DNA of 64,000 nucleotides from Nostoc sp. UHCC 0302. GTDB taxonomy: Bacteria; Cyanobacteriota; Cyanobacteriia; Cyanobacteriales; Nostocaceae. The stretch spans positions 1,614,501 through 1,678,500 of the forward strand of contig NZ_CP151099.1 of NCBI RefSeq assembly GCF_038096175.1, in the 5' to 3' direction. The notes beneath the pieces are model-generated. The model ran no database searches. It was not told where the DNA came from and saw only the letters and a list, made by a program, of their open reading frames with translations. Below are positions 1 to 8,330 of the stretch, piece by piece (position 1 is the stretch's first letter; the number at the start of each line of letters is the position of its first letter). The translations under genes and the position numbers were made by a program.

Positions 1-43
1 TTCCCCACTCAGTACTTTCAAGCTTGATTATTAGGAGGATAGC

Positions 44-634
44 TTGACTCCCACACTTGACCTAAATACATTTATTGAATTCCTATTGGGGATTAGTTTA
101 AGCGCGGCGGCTGGCTTTAGAGTATTTGTTCCACTACTGGTATTGAGTGCTGCTTCTGTTTTTGGGCATTTAGATTACCCCACTGACTTGAATTGGCTGG
201 AATCCCCTCAAGCATTTGCGGTGTTCGCAGTTGCTTGCGTGCTGGAAATTACTGGTTATTACATACCTTGGTTAGATCACATACTGGATATTGCTGCTAC
301 ACCCGCCGCAGTGATCGCTGGTACAGTCGTAGCAGCTTCAGTTACTCCTGACATGAATCCGATCGCCCAATGGACAATTGCCTTAATAGCAGGCGGGGGA
401 AGTGCAGGAATAACCAAGGGTTTGATGAATATCTTGCGCCTAACTTCTACAGGCGTCTCAGGTGGATTAACAAATCCAGTTGTGTCAACCATCGAGTTAG
501 TGAGCGCGATCGCACTTTCTCTACTAGCGATCGCGTTACCAGCCGTAGCAGGAATCATTGTGATTAGTATTTTAATATTTGCTATTCAAAGAATCTGGAA
601 ATTCTTTACCAGCAAACTATCTTCTCAATACTAG
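44..634 (+). CDS. DUF4126 family membrane protein
   Basis: 196-residue hydrophobic protein. The start is a TTG at 44, chosen because TAGGAGGAT sits a few bases upstream and no ATG lies earlier in frame. Several apolar stretches (roughly residues 10-40, 55-75, 80-100, 105-130 and 150-185) and glycine/alanine-rich segments such as AGGGSAGITKG fit the DUF4126 family of bacterial integral membrane proteins, whose function is unknown. It stands alone, convergent with the glutamine amidotransferase-like gene. The family call comes from recalled sequence character, not a search. Confidence 0.75.
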   Translation: MTPTLDLNTFIEFLLGISLSAAAGFRVFVPLLVLSAASVFGHLDYPTDLNWLESPQAFAVFAVACVLEITGYYIPWLDHILDIAATPAAVIAGTVVAASVTPDMNPIAQWTIALIAGGGSAGITKGLMNILRLTSTGVSGGLTNPVVSTIELVSAIALSLLAIALPAVAGIIVISILIFAIQRIWKFFTSKLSSQY

Positions 635-760
635 GTATTGGGTACTGGGTACTGGGGACTGGGTATTGAGAAATCGTTCAAAAATTTATCCACATTCAAA
701 GCCCCGGACATAATTTTTCCGCTTTTTACCCAATCCCCAATCCCCAATCCCCAACCCCTT
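635..760. repeat. Short heptamer-like repeats
   Basis: The gap between two convergent genes holds two runs of short repeats: GGTACTGGG-type units at about 640-665 and CCCCAATC-type units at about 730-755. The two runs are of opposite base composition and could pair as a weak hairpin. Such short tandemly repeated repetitive (STRR) sequences are typical of heterocystous cyanobacteria. Confidence 0.6.
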
Positions 761-1504
761 TTACGCTGTTAGTAAACTTTGCCTAGTACGTGTTGCTTGA
801 ACAAAAGCTTCAAAAATTTTTTGATGATTTGGATCATTAACTGAAAGCTCCGGATGCCACTGTACACCAATCGCCCAAGGATGATGTTCATGTTCTACTG
901 CTTCAATTACTCCATCTTCTAAAGCATGAGCAACAACACGCCAACCAGATGGTACTTTGTGTATTGCTTGGTGATGCCAGGAAACTACGGTTATGTGAGT
1001 ATTTTGTACACAGTCAGCTAAACGGCTTTCGACGTCTATGCTGACTATGTGTTCTGTTGGTAAACGCCGTCCAGGTTCAGGCTCTAGACGGTGTAATACT
1101 GACGTACCGTACACCTCTGGCACGTGAGGAATCAGAGTACCGCCACAAACAACGATGAGAATTTGTAAACCCCGACAGATACCCAAGACAGGTAAATGAC
1201 GCTCTAAAGCAAATTTGGCTAGTTGCAGTTCAAAAGTATCACGCTCGGAATCTACAGAATAAATACTCGCGTGATCACAACCTTTGTAGCAAACAGGATT
1301 AATATCTCCGCCACCAGAAAGTATCAAACCATCCAGAGGCTCTAAGACTATGGCCGGGTCAGTTTCTCCTGGTGGTAATAATATAGGAGTGCCACCAGCG
1401 GCACGGACTGCATCTATATAATTACTGGGCAGCGAAAATGGTAATGCTGCCTGCCGACCGTAGGTCGTAATGCCAATTAATGCTTTTCGAGATTTTATAC
1501 TCAT
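761..1504 (-). CDS. Class I glutamine amidotransferase-like hydrolase (PuuD/peptidase C26 type)
   Basis: 247 residues. The predicted nucleophile is C110 in GICRGLQ, and the second half of the triad is H217/E219 in QWHPE. SGGGDINP around residues 63-70 is also typical. This is the gamma-glutamyl-gamma-aminobutyrate hydrolase family (MEROPS C26), which cleaves gamma-glutamyl amide bonds and, in E. coli PuuD, releases GABA in putrescine breakdown. No other putrescine genes are nearby, so the substrate is open. It lies 33 bases downstream of the small acidic gene on the same strand and may share its transcript. Confidence 0.85.
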   Translation of the reverse strand: MSIKSRKALIGITTYGRQAALPFSLPSNYIDAVRAAGGTPILLPPGETDPAIVLEPLDGLILSGGGDINPVCYKGCDHASIYSVDSERDTFELQLAKFALERHLPVLGICRGLQILIVVCGGTLIPHVPEVYGTSVLHRLEPEPGRRLPTEHIVSIDVESRLADCVQNTHITVVSWHHQAIHKVPSGWRVVAHALEDGVIEAVEHEHHPWAIGVQWHPELSVNDPNHQKIFEAFVQATRTRQSLLTA

Positions 1505-1537
1505 CGTTTTTCTTTTTTAAAGACCCAAAAGAACGTT

Positions 1538-1930
1538 TTATTGAGCTTGACGTTCTTTCAGCACTTGATCCAGCAGGTTTCTAGCAGGTTGCGCTTTAGT
1601 AAGTGCTGCTTGATGGTCACCATAAGCACGAACAAGACGAGAAAGACTGCTGACGCCTGTTTTAAGTTGCTCAAGTTCTTCACCAGCAAGCAGTTCGCCA
1701 TCAAGCATTCGCCCGATCAAAGGTTTGATATCGCCCACTTCCTGCCGGACTTTTTGCAGCTTTTCTACACTACTCAGTAAGCTTTTGAGTGAGTTCAAGA
1801 TGTCGTCAATCTCAGGGACATCCTCCACTGGTGCAGGCGAATCTTCAATTGTTTCGGACTCTTCAATATCTGAAACCGTAGACAATTCCTGTTCAGACGT
1901 TTCACCTTTCACCCCGTTTTTTTTTGCCAT
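1538..1930 (-). CDS. Small acidic hypothetical protein
   Basis: 130 residues, not assigned to a named family. The N-terminal 45 residues are acidic and low complexity (EESETIEDSPAPVEDVPEIDD). The rest is predicted helical and possibly coiled coil, ending in a lysine/arginine/glutamine-rich tail. The ATG at 1930 is preferred over the in-frame TTG at 1933 because GAGGAAG lies at a good distance upstream. It precedes the amidotransferase-like gene by 33 bases on the same strand. No membrane segment or catalytic motif was seen. Confidence 0.6.
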   Translation of the reverse strand: MAKKNGVKGETSEQELSTVSDIEESETIEDSPAPVEDVPEIDDILNSLKSLLSSVEKLQKVRQEVGDIKPLIGRMLDGELLAGEELEQLKTGVSSLSRLVRAYGDHQAALTKAQPARNLLDQVLKERQAQ

Positions 1931-2144
1931 CAACGCTTCCTCAAAAATTTTCTCCAGTGTATCGCTGATTTGCTTCTTGTGGGGCTTACTAAAGAGAAGT
2001 CACTTTAGCTTACTAGGTCATTTAACCAGGATACGAAAAGCTTTTGAACGCCAATATTTTTTGTAATTGCTCCAGCTTTATGACATCTTACAGCCAAGTA
2101 AATAGAGCTTATCGCCAAGTGAAGAAGGTTTCTATACATCGCTT

Positions 2145-2295
2145 TTAATAATTGGTTAATCCTTCCTCAATATTCAAGCGAACATTTTTATCAAACTTGG
2201 CAAAACAAATACTGCCTTCTAGTGCGCCAAAATTGTCTGTCTTGAGAGTAGCTAAAACTTTCTCTAGCGTATCTGCTTTCGTATAAGTTATTTTT
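2145..2295 (-). pseudogene. Gene remnant, unidentified
   Basis: An open minus-strand frame of about 50 codons ends in TAA at 2145-2147 and has no start codon. It encodes protein-like sequence with segments such as TLEKVLATLKTDNFGALEG and FDKNVRLNIEEGL. The frame is closed upstream by TAA. It reads like the C-terminal end of a lost gene, but no family was recognised and chance cannot be ruled out. Confidence 0.3.
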
Positions 2296-2467
2296 TATGT
2301 TTAACTAGCTAATATATAAAAATAAAAACTTTTTTCTAAAAACAGAATTCAGGAGTCAAAAGTCAGTATTCATTATGTACGAATAACAGATTAATATATC
2401 GATTTAATACCCTTACTAAATCATATACAAGTAAGTAGAAATAATTCAACTGAAGATGCTTTATAGT

Positions 2468-2503
2468 TTGTAGTTGCGCTTTAGCGCTAAAACGCAACTA
2501 CAA
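2468..2503. repeat. 36-bp near-perfect palindrome
   Basis: Arms TTGTAGTTGCG (2468-2478) and CGCAACTACAA (2493-2503) flank a core with its own palindrome, TTTAGCGCTAAA. The core GCGCTTTAGCGC recurs in a second palindrome at 60985-61010, so this belongs to a dispersed family. Confidence 0.75.
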
Positions 2504-2837
2504 GCTTTAATTTATTTGTGTTTACCTACTTAATAATCCGATTTGATTTTTGAAACACTCGTAAAGATAGAAAACAGGTAAAAAGGAATAAAAGTGTACT
2601 GAGCTTTTTTCACGCAATCAAATATGAGTCCTATATAGCAATCCTATCTAATTTGTAAAAATTGTAAAGTTCATAACCCCAGTTTCTCCAATCAAGCGGG
2701 GTTCTTGTTGTTCACGAAGATTTAGGATTTATATAGTTAGATGAGGCAGCGCTGGACTCAGGATAATTCGCTACCTCGTTAAATTAAACTGACCAAAATT
2801 TCTCTCTACAAGTCTAGTGTGAAAACCTGTATGGAGA

Positions 2838-3398
2838 TCAAACCCTTGCCCGATCATTAGGAAGTCTGCTGATAGCTAATGCGAGCATGATCATCCAAAT
2901 ACCCGTCAACAAAAAATCAATACCTACGAATACTCCCACTAGCCAAGCTGCATTGAAAGGCCATTGCTCCAAAATTAAAATACCCAGAATAATAGCTGTG
3001 ATGCCACTAAACAATATCCAACCCCAGTTTCGGTCACGACGCGCTTGAAATGCCGCAATTACCTCAAAGACACCCTCAAAAAAAATGACAAATCCCAAGG
3101 CTAAAGTGAAGGAAAGCGCAGCACCCAAAATATTACTAATTAATAGAACTCCAGCAATTAAGTATAGAATACCAATCAGTAGCTGTGACCAAAAACCTCG
3201 TTTATGCCGTGATTGTAATGCATGGACAATGCGGATAACACCACCGATTAGTAAAATCCACGCTAGTACGATTGTGATGGCAATCGTGGCTATAAATGGT
3301 TCTGCGATCGCTGCAATTCCTAGCAGAACCATCAAAGTTCCTGATACTATTGCCAATCCAAAATTTCTTTTTTCTTCTCTAATAATTTGAGAATCCAT
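2838..3398 (-). CDS. HdeD family (DUF308) membrane protein
   Basis: 186 residues from the ATG at 3398, preceded by TTTGGAGAAGC; an upstream in-frame ATG at 3473 lacks such a site. Six hydrophobic segments in alternating pairs, with the repeated pattern of a glycine-rich apolar stretch followed by RH/RR-containing loops, fit the HdeD/DUF308 family. In E. coli HdeD is linked to acid resistance at high cell density; the role in cyanobacteria is not established. It is a single gene with long AT-rich flanks. Confidence 0.8.
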   Translation of the reverse strand: MDSQIIREEKRNFGLAIVSGTLMVLLGIAAIAEPFIATIAITIVLAWILLIGGVIRIVHALQSRHKRGFWSQLLIGILYLIAGVLLISNILGAALSFTLALGFVIFFEGVFEVIAAFQARRDRNWGWILFSGITAIILGILILEQWPFNAAWLVGVFVGIDFLLTGIWMIMLALAISRLPNDRARV

Positions 3399-3862
3399 TG
3401 CTTCTCCAAAATGTGTTGGTATTTTCCTAAATATCTCAATTTTTGCTAAATAAATGAGTAATAAATCTACCAAGCAATTACCTATTTACTTAGTTAATTT
3501 TTGAGAGATATGTAAGACAGAGTTACTTGTGTTTTTACTATGTAATTACTTGTTTTTAGACATAGACAAATATGTCTCAAGTTTTTAGTGGAATCAGGAG
3601 AAAGAAATTAGTTATGAATAGACAAATAGCATATATTATCTTATGTTGCGACTTCCTCATCCCCTTGTAGTAAAGTAAGTCTTCCCAACTTATAAGATTT
3701 AGCTGTAATTATTCTTTCTCTAGAGAGTTGTCTTGAAAAAAATCATAGTGGGGTGGAAAAAGTAGCAAGGGTTGACTTTGATGCTGGTAACAGCGGAGAC
3801 TATGCTATGGATCGCTTCTGGCTGTGAAGGAGAAAGCTTATACACTATTTGTATAAGAAGTC
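3399..3862. other. AT-rich intergenic region
   Basis: About 460 bases upstream of the HdeD-like gene and before the IS982 element. A short open stretch (about 3773-3867) runs up to the element, but its frame ends in a stop just beyond the insertion when the element is removed. No convincing gene or RNA was seen. Confidence 0.4.
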
Positions 3863-3867
3863 TAATC

Positions 3868-4866
3868 ACGCCTAATGTGAATTAGAAAAAAAGGCGGGAG
3901 AAGTAAGAAGATGAAAGTTACCAGACTTTTAACTCAGACTTCCCCCATGACTAGCATAGACTTTGGAACATTAATTACAACAATATTTGTAGTAGTCGAT
4001 GATTGGTATCAAAAGCAAGTAAAAAATGAAACTTTGATAAAACCGGGTGCGAAGACGAGAATGAGTGATAGCGAAATCATGACACTAGCATTGGTCATGG
4101 ATTATCTACCATTTCCCGGAGAAACACAATTTCTTGGTTTCATCAGGGGAAATTACAAGCAATGGTTTCCAAATTTACTCGACCAGAGTCAATTTAATCG
4201 GCGGTTACGCAAATTAGATGGGATGTTAGAGAACTTACGCCGCAGTTGGGTAGAGCAATTGGTTGAAGGAAGTGAAAAATATTTCCTTCTCGATACTAAA
4301 CCGTTACCAGTATTAGGACTCAAACGAGACAAGCGATATAGTGACTTTGCCGGAAACGCTGCCCCTGGTCGATGTGCTGCTAGAGAAATGAGTTATTTTG
4401 GCTACAAGCTAGTAATGCTATCAACGTGGAATGGAATTGCCGTTGCTTATGACATAGTACCTGCTAATACTGATGAAAGAATTGCCGCTGATGCTGTTTT
4501 AGAGATGGTTCAGCACAGCGATATTTACGCAGATAAAGGCTTTATTTCTGCCGACTGGCAAGCTGCCATCGCTCGCCGCACTGGTAATCGTATCTGGACA
4601 AACAAGCGCGATAACCAGCATCTTCAACATTCTCATGCTTTGAAACGTTTTATTAGTCGTGTTCGCCAACGCGTTGAAGGTGTTTTTCACGAAATTCAAA
4701 ATACTGGCCGTAATCCCGAACGCCTACTTAATAAAACTGTTGATGGCTTTTGTGTACATATTGCTGCCAAAGTTGCATCTCACACACTACGTCTATTGCT
4801 TCGCCGCCGTTTTGGCATCAATGTTCTCACTTTTCAGTCTCAACCTATTTAATTCACATTAGGCGT
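3868..4866 (+). mobile_element. IS982-family insertion sequence, complete
   Basis: 999-bp element with perfect 17-bp terminal inverted repeats, ACGCCTAATGTGAATTA at 3868-3884 and its complement at 4850-4866. The flanks carry a 5-bp direct duplication TAATC at 3863-3867 and 4867-4871. One transposase fills the element. Intact ends, duplication and open reading frame suggest a recent, possibly still mobile copy. Confidence 0.92.
3911..4852 (+). CDS. IS982 family transposase
   Basis: 313 residues with a DDE catalytic layout: D in FLLDTKPLP, D in IYADKGF and E in QRVEGVFHE, matching the IS982 family. SDSEIMTLAL in the N-terminal part is also typical of the family. The ATG at 3911 follows GGGAGAAGTAAGAAG; a second ATG 12 codons later is possible. 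The stop falls within the right terminal repeat (4850-4866). The frame is uninterrupted, so the enzyme is probably active. Confidence 0.93.
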   Translation: MKVTRLLTQTSPMTSIDFGTLITTIFVVVDDWYQKQVKNETLIKPGAKTRMSDSEIMTLALVMDYLPFPGETQFLGFIRGNYKQWFPNLLDQSQFNRRLRKLDGMLENLRRSWVEQLVEGSEKYFLLDTKPLPVLGLKRDKRYSDFAGNAAPGRCAAREMSYFGYKLVMLSTWNGIAVAYDIVPANTDERIAADAVLEMVQHSDIYADKGFISADWQAAIARRTGNRIWTNKRDNQHLQHSHALKRFISRVRQRVEGVFHEIQNTGRNPERLLNKTVDGFCVHIAAKVASHTLRLLLRRRFGINVLTFQSQPI

Positions 4867-4871
4867 TAATC

Positions 4872-5660
4872 GTCATTAGTAAGCTGATCTAAATTTTTCC
4901 TATTGAGAGACAAACTGAAACAGAATTAGGAAATCACCAAAAGTATTTGCACAATTCAATTCTCATTTACGATGGGCAAGGAACTGCATCTTTGTTGCTT
5001 GAAGGCATATCAGTAGTGGCTGCAACTGTATTACTGATAGTATTACGCAACTTATCAGGTGTTGGCTAAATAAATATGCAAGACTTCCATTAATGATTTT
5101 CACCCACTTTAAAAGTAGATATGAAAAAACCGTAGCTGGACTACTACGGTAACTTTGTGAACTACTGAACTCTAACCTGTTATGAAAAGCTGAAAGTCTT
5201 GCAACTTAAGCTCTTTCCCTATTTTTAATCTCTCTAACACACACTTTAACTGCTCTATTTACATTCGTCATTACTAGTATGTGTGAATTAGCTTAGTAAA
5301 ATTTTTATCCAGCTTATGCGTATGAGCTACAAGTCTCTGTTAATAGCGACTGCTTAACTAGAAGAACCTTGAAAGCTATATGTGTTAACGATATGAGGAA
5401 AGCTAGTAAGTTAATCTGACAAGCTATAAGCTTCTATTCCTGACCTAGGATTGAAGAAGTTATGCCATCCCATTTAACCGTATAAACACTGAAAGTATTA
5501 AAAGTTAAGCTACTTAAGCATTAGTATTAACCCGAACGATGGTAAAATCACTACTGATCTAAGAAATAAAAAATTCAGTAAATTCCGAAAAAAAGTTTTG
5601 ATTTCACTCCCAACAGAAAAGACTTCTTTAAATTTAACCGTATCATCGCCTAATATCACA
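4872..5660. other. Non-coding stretch between two insertion sequences
   Basis: About 790 bases between the IS982 and IS630 elements. It contains an open frame at 4893-5069 that looks like a gene remnant, and a small hairpin with CCGTAG/CTACGG arms near 5131-5151. The rest is AT-rich and shows nothing supportable. Confidence 0.4.
4893..5069 (+). pseudogene. Gene remnant with a C-terminal membrane helix
   Basis: 58 codons are open up to TAA at 5067-5069, with no good start. The end reads GISVVAATVLLIVLRNLSGVG, which looks like a C-terminal transmembrane helix. It lies 22 bases right of the IS982 target duplication and may be the tail of a gene destroyed by insertions. The family was not recognised. 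Confidence 0.3.
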
Positions 5661-5702
5661 TAAGTAGGTAGGCACCGAAATTTTCTACTATGTAACAAAA
5701 TC

Positions 5703-6272
5703 TTAAGTTGATAATCTAGAGCTAAATTTTACACGATGTGTGTTGTGATTGTTTTTTTTTCCTCTAGCTTGAACACCATTGATGACGGCGTAAGCGAGAT
5801 CTAGCTCATCATCAAATGCTTGCCCGGATAACTCATCTTTCTTGAGATGTTGCCATTCCAATTCAATTGGATTCATTTCTGAGCAATATTTCGGGAGAAA
5901 AAAGATGTACAAACCCTGACTTTCCCATTTTTTCCACAATTGTTGAACTTCTTGGCAGCGATGTATTGGCCCGTTATCTTGCACAATCACGCTGATACGT
6001 CCAGTTTCTTGGGCTTGTTTGGCTTCTTTCTCCATCATTTCTATATAAGATTTACGGTCAACACCACCGATAACTAAACCGTAAACAAAACTGATTAAAG
6101 GTTGGAGAAGCCCGATAATACTTAATCTGCGACCACGGCGTTTAGTCTGTTCTAACCGTTTTTGCTCACCTCTAAAGTAATATGTATAACTAGGTTCGCT
6201 CCACATACAGAACCCTGACTCGTCTAGGTATTTCAGGTCTATTTCACCAGTGGCAGCAGCTAATTCCAACAT
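5703..6272 (-). CDS. IS630 family transposase, C-terminal DDE part (OrfB)
   Basis: DDE domain with D in YLDESGF, D in VQDNGPIHR and E in NPIELEWQHLKK. The frame is open upstream of the ATG at 6272 through QDPVARANKQADLD and WKRTRKSHK, back to the A7G5 tract. The coding unit therefore continues from OrfA after a -1 shift near 6355 and does not really begin at 6272. The catalytic residues are intact. Confidence 0.85.
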   Translation of the reverse strand: MLELAAATGEIDLKYLDESGFCMWSEPSYTYYFRGEQKRLEQTKRRGRRLSIIGLLQPLISFVYGLVIGGVDRKSYIEMMEKEAKQAQETGRISVIVQDNGPIHRCQEVQQLWKKWESQGLYIFFLPKYCSEMNPIELEWQHLKKDELSGQAFDDELDLAYAVINGVQARGKKNNHNTHRVKFSSRLST

Positions 6273-6301
6273 GTCTAGGTCTGCTTGCTTGTTTGCTCGT
6301 G

Positions 6302-6781
6302 CTACTGGGTCTTGTTTTCCTTTATGGCTTTTCCTTGTCCGTTTCCAATCGACCCCCTTTTTTTGAGTACCCGTCTTAATCTGTCGGCACTCATCTCAAC
6401 GTTGCGTTCTGTTTTCAACTTCAAAGCTAACTGAGAACTATTGTATGTGCGTGGCTCGTTTCTGAGGCATTCTTCTAAAAATATCATGTCATCCTCAAGC
6501 CACTTTGGTTTCCCCCCTCGCCCAGGAGATTCCCAAAGCCCTTCTGTGCCCAGTTTTTGCCATTGATGCAAAACTTTTGTGACTGTTTTTTTGTGACAAT
6601 CAAAGTGATCTGCTATCTTCTCTACATACCAACCATGTGCATTTAGCCTGATTATTTCCGCCCTGTCTTTGACTTTCTGTGGTACATCCTGTTTTCTCAG
6701 ATTTAGTAAAGTTTGGTCTTGCTCAGGAGTCAGAAATACCCTTAAACGCGCACCCATACACCAACTACCTTGTAGATGCAT
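6302..6781 (-). CDS. IS630 family transposase, N-terminal part (OrfA)
   Basis: 159 codons; the likely true start is the MGARLRVF methionine at residue 9. It carries the DNA-binding region with tandem helix-turn-helix character (VEKIADHFDCHKKTVTKVLHQW, then GLWESPGRGG). It reads in frame to KKRG at the A7G5 tract (6353-6364) and then continues out of frame to a stop at 6302. The DDE catalytic half lies in the -1 frame. Full-length enzyme would need ribosomal or transcriptional slippage at this tract; otherwise this is a broken gene. Confidence 0.85.
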   Translation of the reverse strand: MHLQGSWCMGARLRVFLTPEQDQTLLNLRKQDVPQKVKDRAEIIRLNAHGWYVEKIADHFDCHKKTVTKVLHQWQKLGTEGLWESPGRGGKPKWLEDDMIFLEECLRNEPRTYNSSQLALKLKTERNVEMSADRLRRVLKKRGSIGNGQGKAIKENKTQ

Positions 6782-6835
6782 TATCAGTCTTTACATATCT
6801 TAACATAGCTGACTTTTTTGGCACCTACCTACTTA

Positions 6836-7166
6836 ATATTTATTTTTAGTGGGATAAAAATTAAGTTAGTTTGACACGAGAAAACAGACCAACCACAATC
6901 ACTACCAACAAGCTGTAGCGATAAGATGAAAGTCTAAAATCCTTTTCTCTTAGGGGTACGTTGTAGCCGGAAACTTACACAAATTTTTTTTAGAACTTAC
7001 GCATACACGCGAAAAATCAAGGGTTTGGTTAAGGGGTGTAAGAGAGAGAAAAAATGAAGTATCTTTCTGCATAAGTCCTGTTTAATAGAAATACTATTCA
7101 CTTAAACCAATAGCACAGCAGTGGAGTTGGTTTCGAATAGGGTAAAAATCTACTAAGATACGCAGA
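6836..7166. other. Intergenic region upstream of pip
   Basis: 330 AT-rich bases between the IS630 end and the iminopeptidase gene. They presumably contain the pip promoter, but no box can be assigned with confidence. No repeats or short genes were seen. Confidence 0.4.
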
Positions 7167-8120
7167 ATGCGAGAACTGTATCCAGCGATTGAACCATACC
7201 TAGAAGGTAGTTTACAGGTTTCTGACCTCCATACTATTCATTTTGAAGAGTCAGGTAACCCTCTAGGTCAGCCAATTGTTTTGTTGCATGGAGGCCCTGG
7301 AGGTGGGTGTCCACCCTTTTATCGACAATATTTCCACCCAGAGAAATGGCGGTTGGTGATGTTTGACCAGCGTGGTTGTGGGCAAAGCAAACCTCACGCT
7401 GAATTACGAGAAAACACTACTTGGGATTTAGTAAGTGATATTGAAAAACTACGTGAACATTTAGGTATTGAAAAGTGGGTAGTCTTCGGCGGCAGTTGGG
7501 GTAGTACTTTATCATTAGCGTATAGTCAAACTCATCCCTCTCGATGCTTGGGATTAATTCTCCGGGGGATTTTCATGTTGAGACAAAAAGAGTTGCGATG
7601 GTTTTACCAAGAGGGTGCTAGCTATATTTTTCCTGACGCTTGGGAAGAATATTTAAAACCAATTCCCATCACTGAGCGTGATGATATGATCGCAGCATAT
7701 TACAAACGCTTGACCAGTCCAGATTTAGAAGTTCAATTGGCAGCAGCGCGTGCTTGGTCGATTTGGGAAGCTAGTACAAGTAGACTTTTTTTTGATTCAG
7801 AACTCATGCAAAAGTTTGGTGAAAGTGAGTTTGCTTCAGCTTTTGCGCGTATCGAATGCCATTATTTTATGAATAAGGGTTTTTTTGAAACAGAAGATCA
7901 ATTACTCTCAAATGTTTACCGCATCCGTCAGATTCCTGCTGCGATCGTTCAGGGACGTTATGATGTAGTTTGTCCGATGATATCTGCTTGGGAATTACAT
8001 CAAGCTTGGCCAGAAGCAGAATTTATTGTTGTTCCTGATGCTGGACATTCGATGAGTGAACCAGGAATTCGCAGTGCTTTGATTGAGGCAACAGAGAAGT
8101 TGGTAAATTTAATTAGCTGA
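7167..8120 (+). CDS. pip: Proline iminopeptidase (alpha/beta hydrolase, S33)
   Basis: 317 residues, the usual length for the family. The predicted triad is S110 in GGSWGS, D266 in GRYDVVCP and H294 in DAGHS. HGGPGGG at 41-47 forms the oxyanion region characteristic of prolyl iminopeptidases, which remove N-terminal proline from peptides in the cytoplasm. No signal peptide was seen. It is transcribed alone and convergent with the NUDIX gene. Confidence 0.93.
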   Translation: MRELYPAIEPYLEGSLQVSDLHTIHFEESGNPLGQPIVLLHGGPGGGCPPFYRQYFHPEKWRLVMFDQRGCGQSKPHAELRENTTWDLVSDIEKLREHLGIEKWVVFGGSWGSTLSLAYSQTHPSRCLGLILRGIFMLRQKELRWFYQEGASYIFPDAWEEYLKPIPITERDDMIAAYYKRLTSPDLEVQLAAARAWSIWEASTSRLFFDSELMQKFGESEFASAFARIECHYFMNKGFFETEDQLLSNVYRIRQIPAAIVQGRYDVVCPMISAWELHQAWPEAEFIVVPDAGHSMSEPGIRSALIEATEKLVNLIS

Positions 8121-8330
8121 TACAAATTTAAGTAGTATTTTTGTTTGCTTGGGTAGTCCAAAACCAGATTTAAAATACTTCGGTTTCTTGTCTCCCCAAG
8201 CGTGAGAACATCGCAGGCAATTTAGAGCCATTATAATTTACAAAATCATTATTCGGCTAGCAAGCACTGACGAAGGTATCCAACAGTTAAAAATAGACAA
8301 AGATTTTATGCTAGCTTTTACTTTTTTGTA

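Larger units (their letters stand above)
1931..2837. other. Long intergenic region with a gene remnant and a palindrome
   Basis: About 900 bases without an intact gene. It holds a 50-codon remnant at 2145-2295 and a 36-bp near-palindrome at 2468-2503. An AACCCC...GGGGTT inverted pair at about 2677-2705 is weakly terminator-like. The remainder is AT-rich with nothing else recognised. Confidence 0.5.
5661..6835 (-). mobile_element. IS630-family insertion sequence (first copy)
   Basis: The element ends in 20-bp imperfect inverted repeats: TAAGTAGGTAGGCACCGAAA at 5661-5680 and the complement of TAAGTAGGTAGGTGCCAAAA at 6816-6835 (17 of 20 match). Both begin with TA, the target duplicated by IS630/Tc1-mariner elements. 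Two transposase frames on the minus strand fill it, joined by a -1 shift at an A7G5 tract. It shows no close similarity to the second IS630-type copy at 52081. Confidence 0.9.

Noticed and set aside
5510-5698. 62-codon minus-strand frame at the IS630 left end
   Set aside because: It includes the inverted repeat and host DNA, has no start signal and no recognisable protein pattern.
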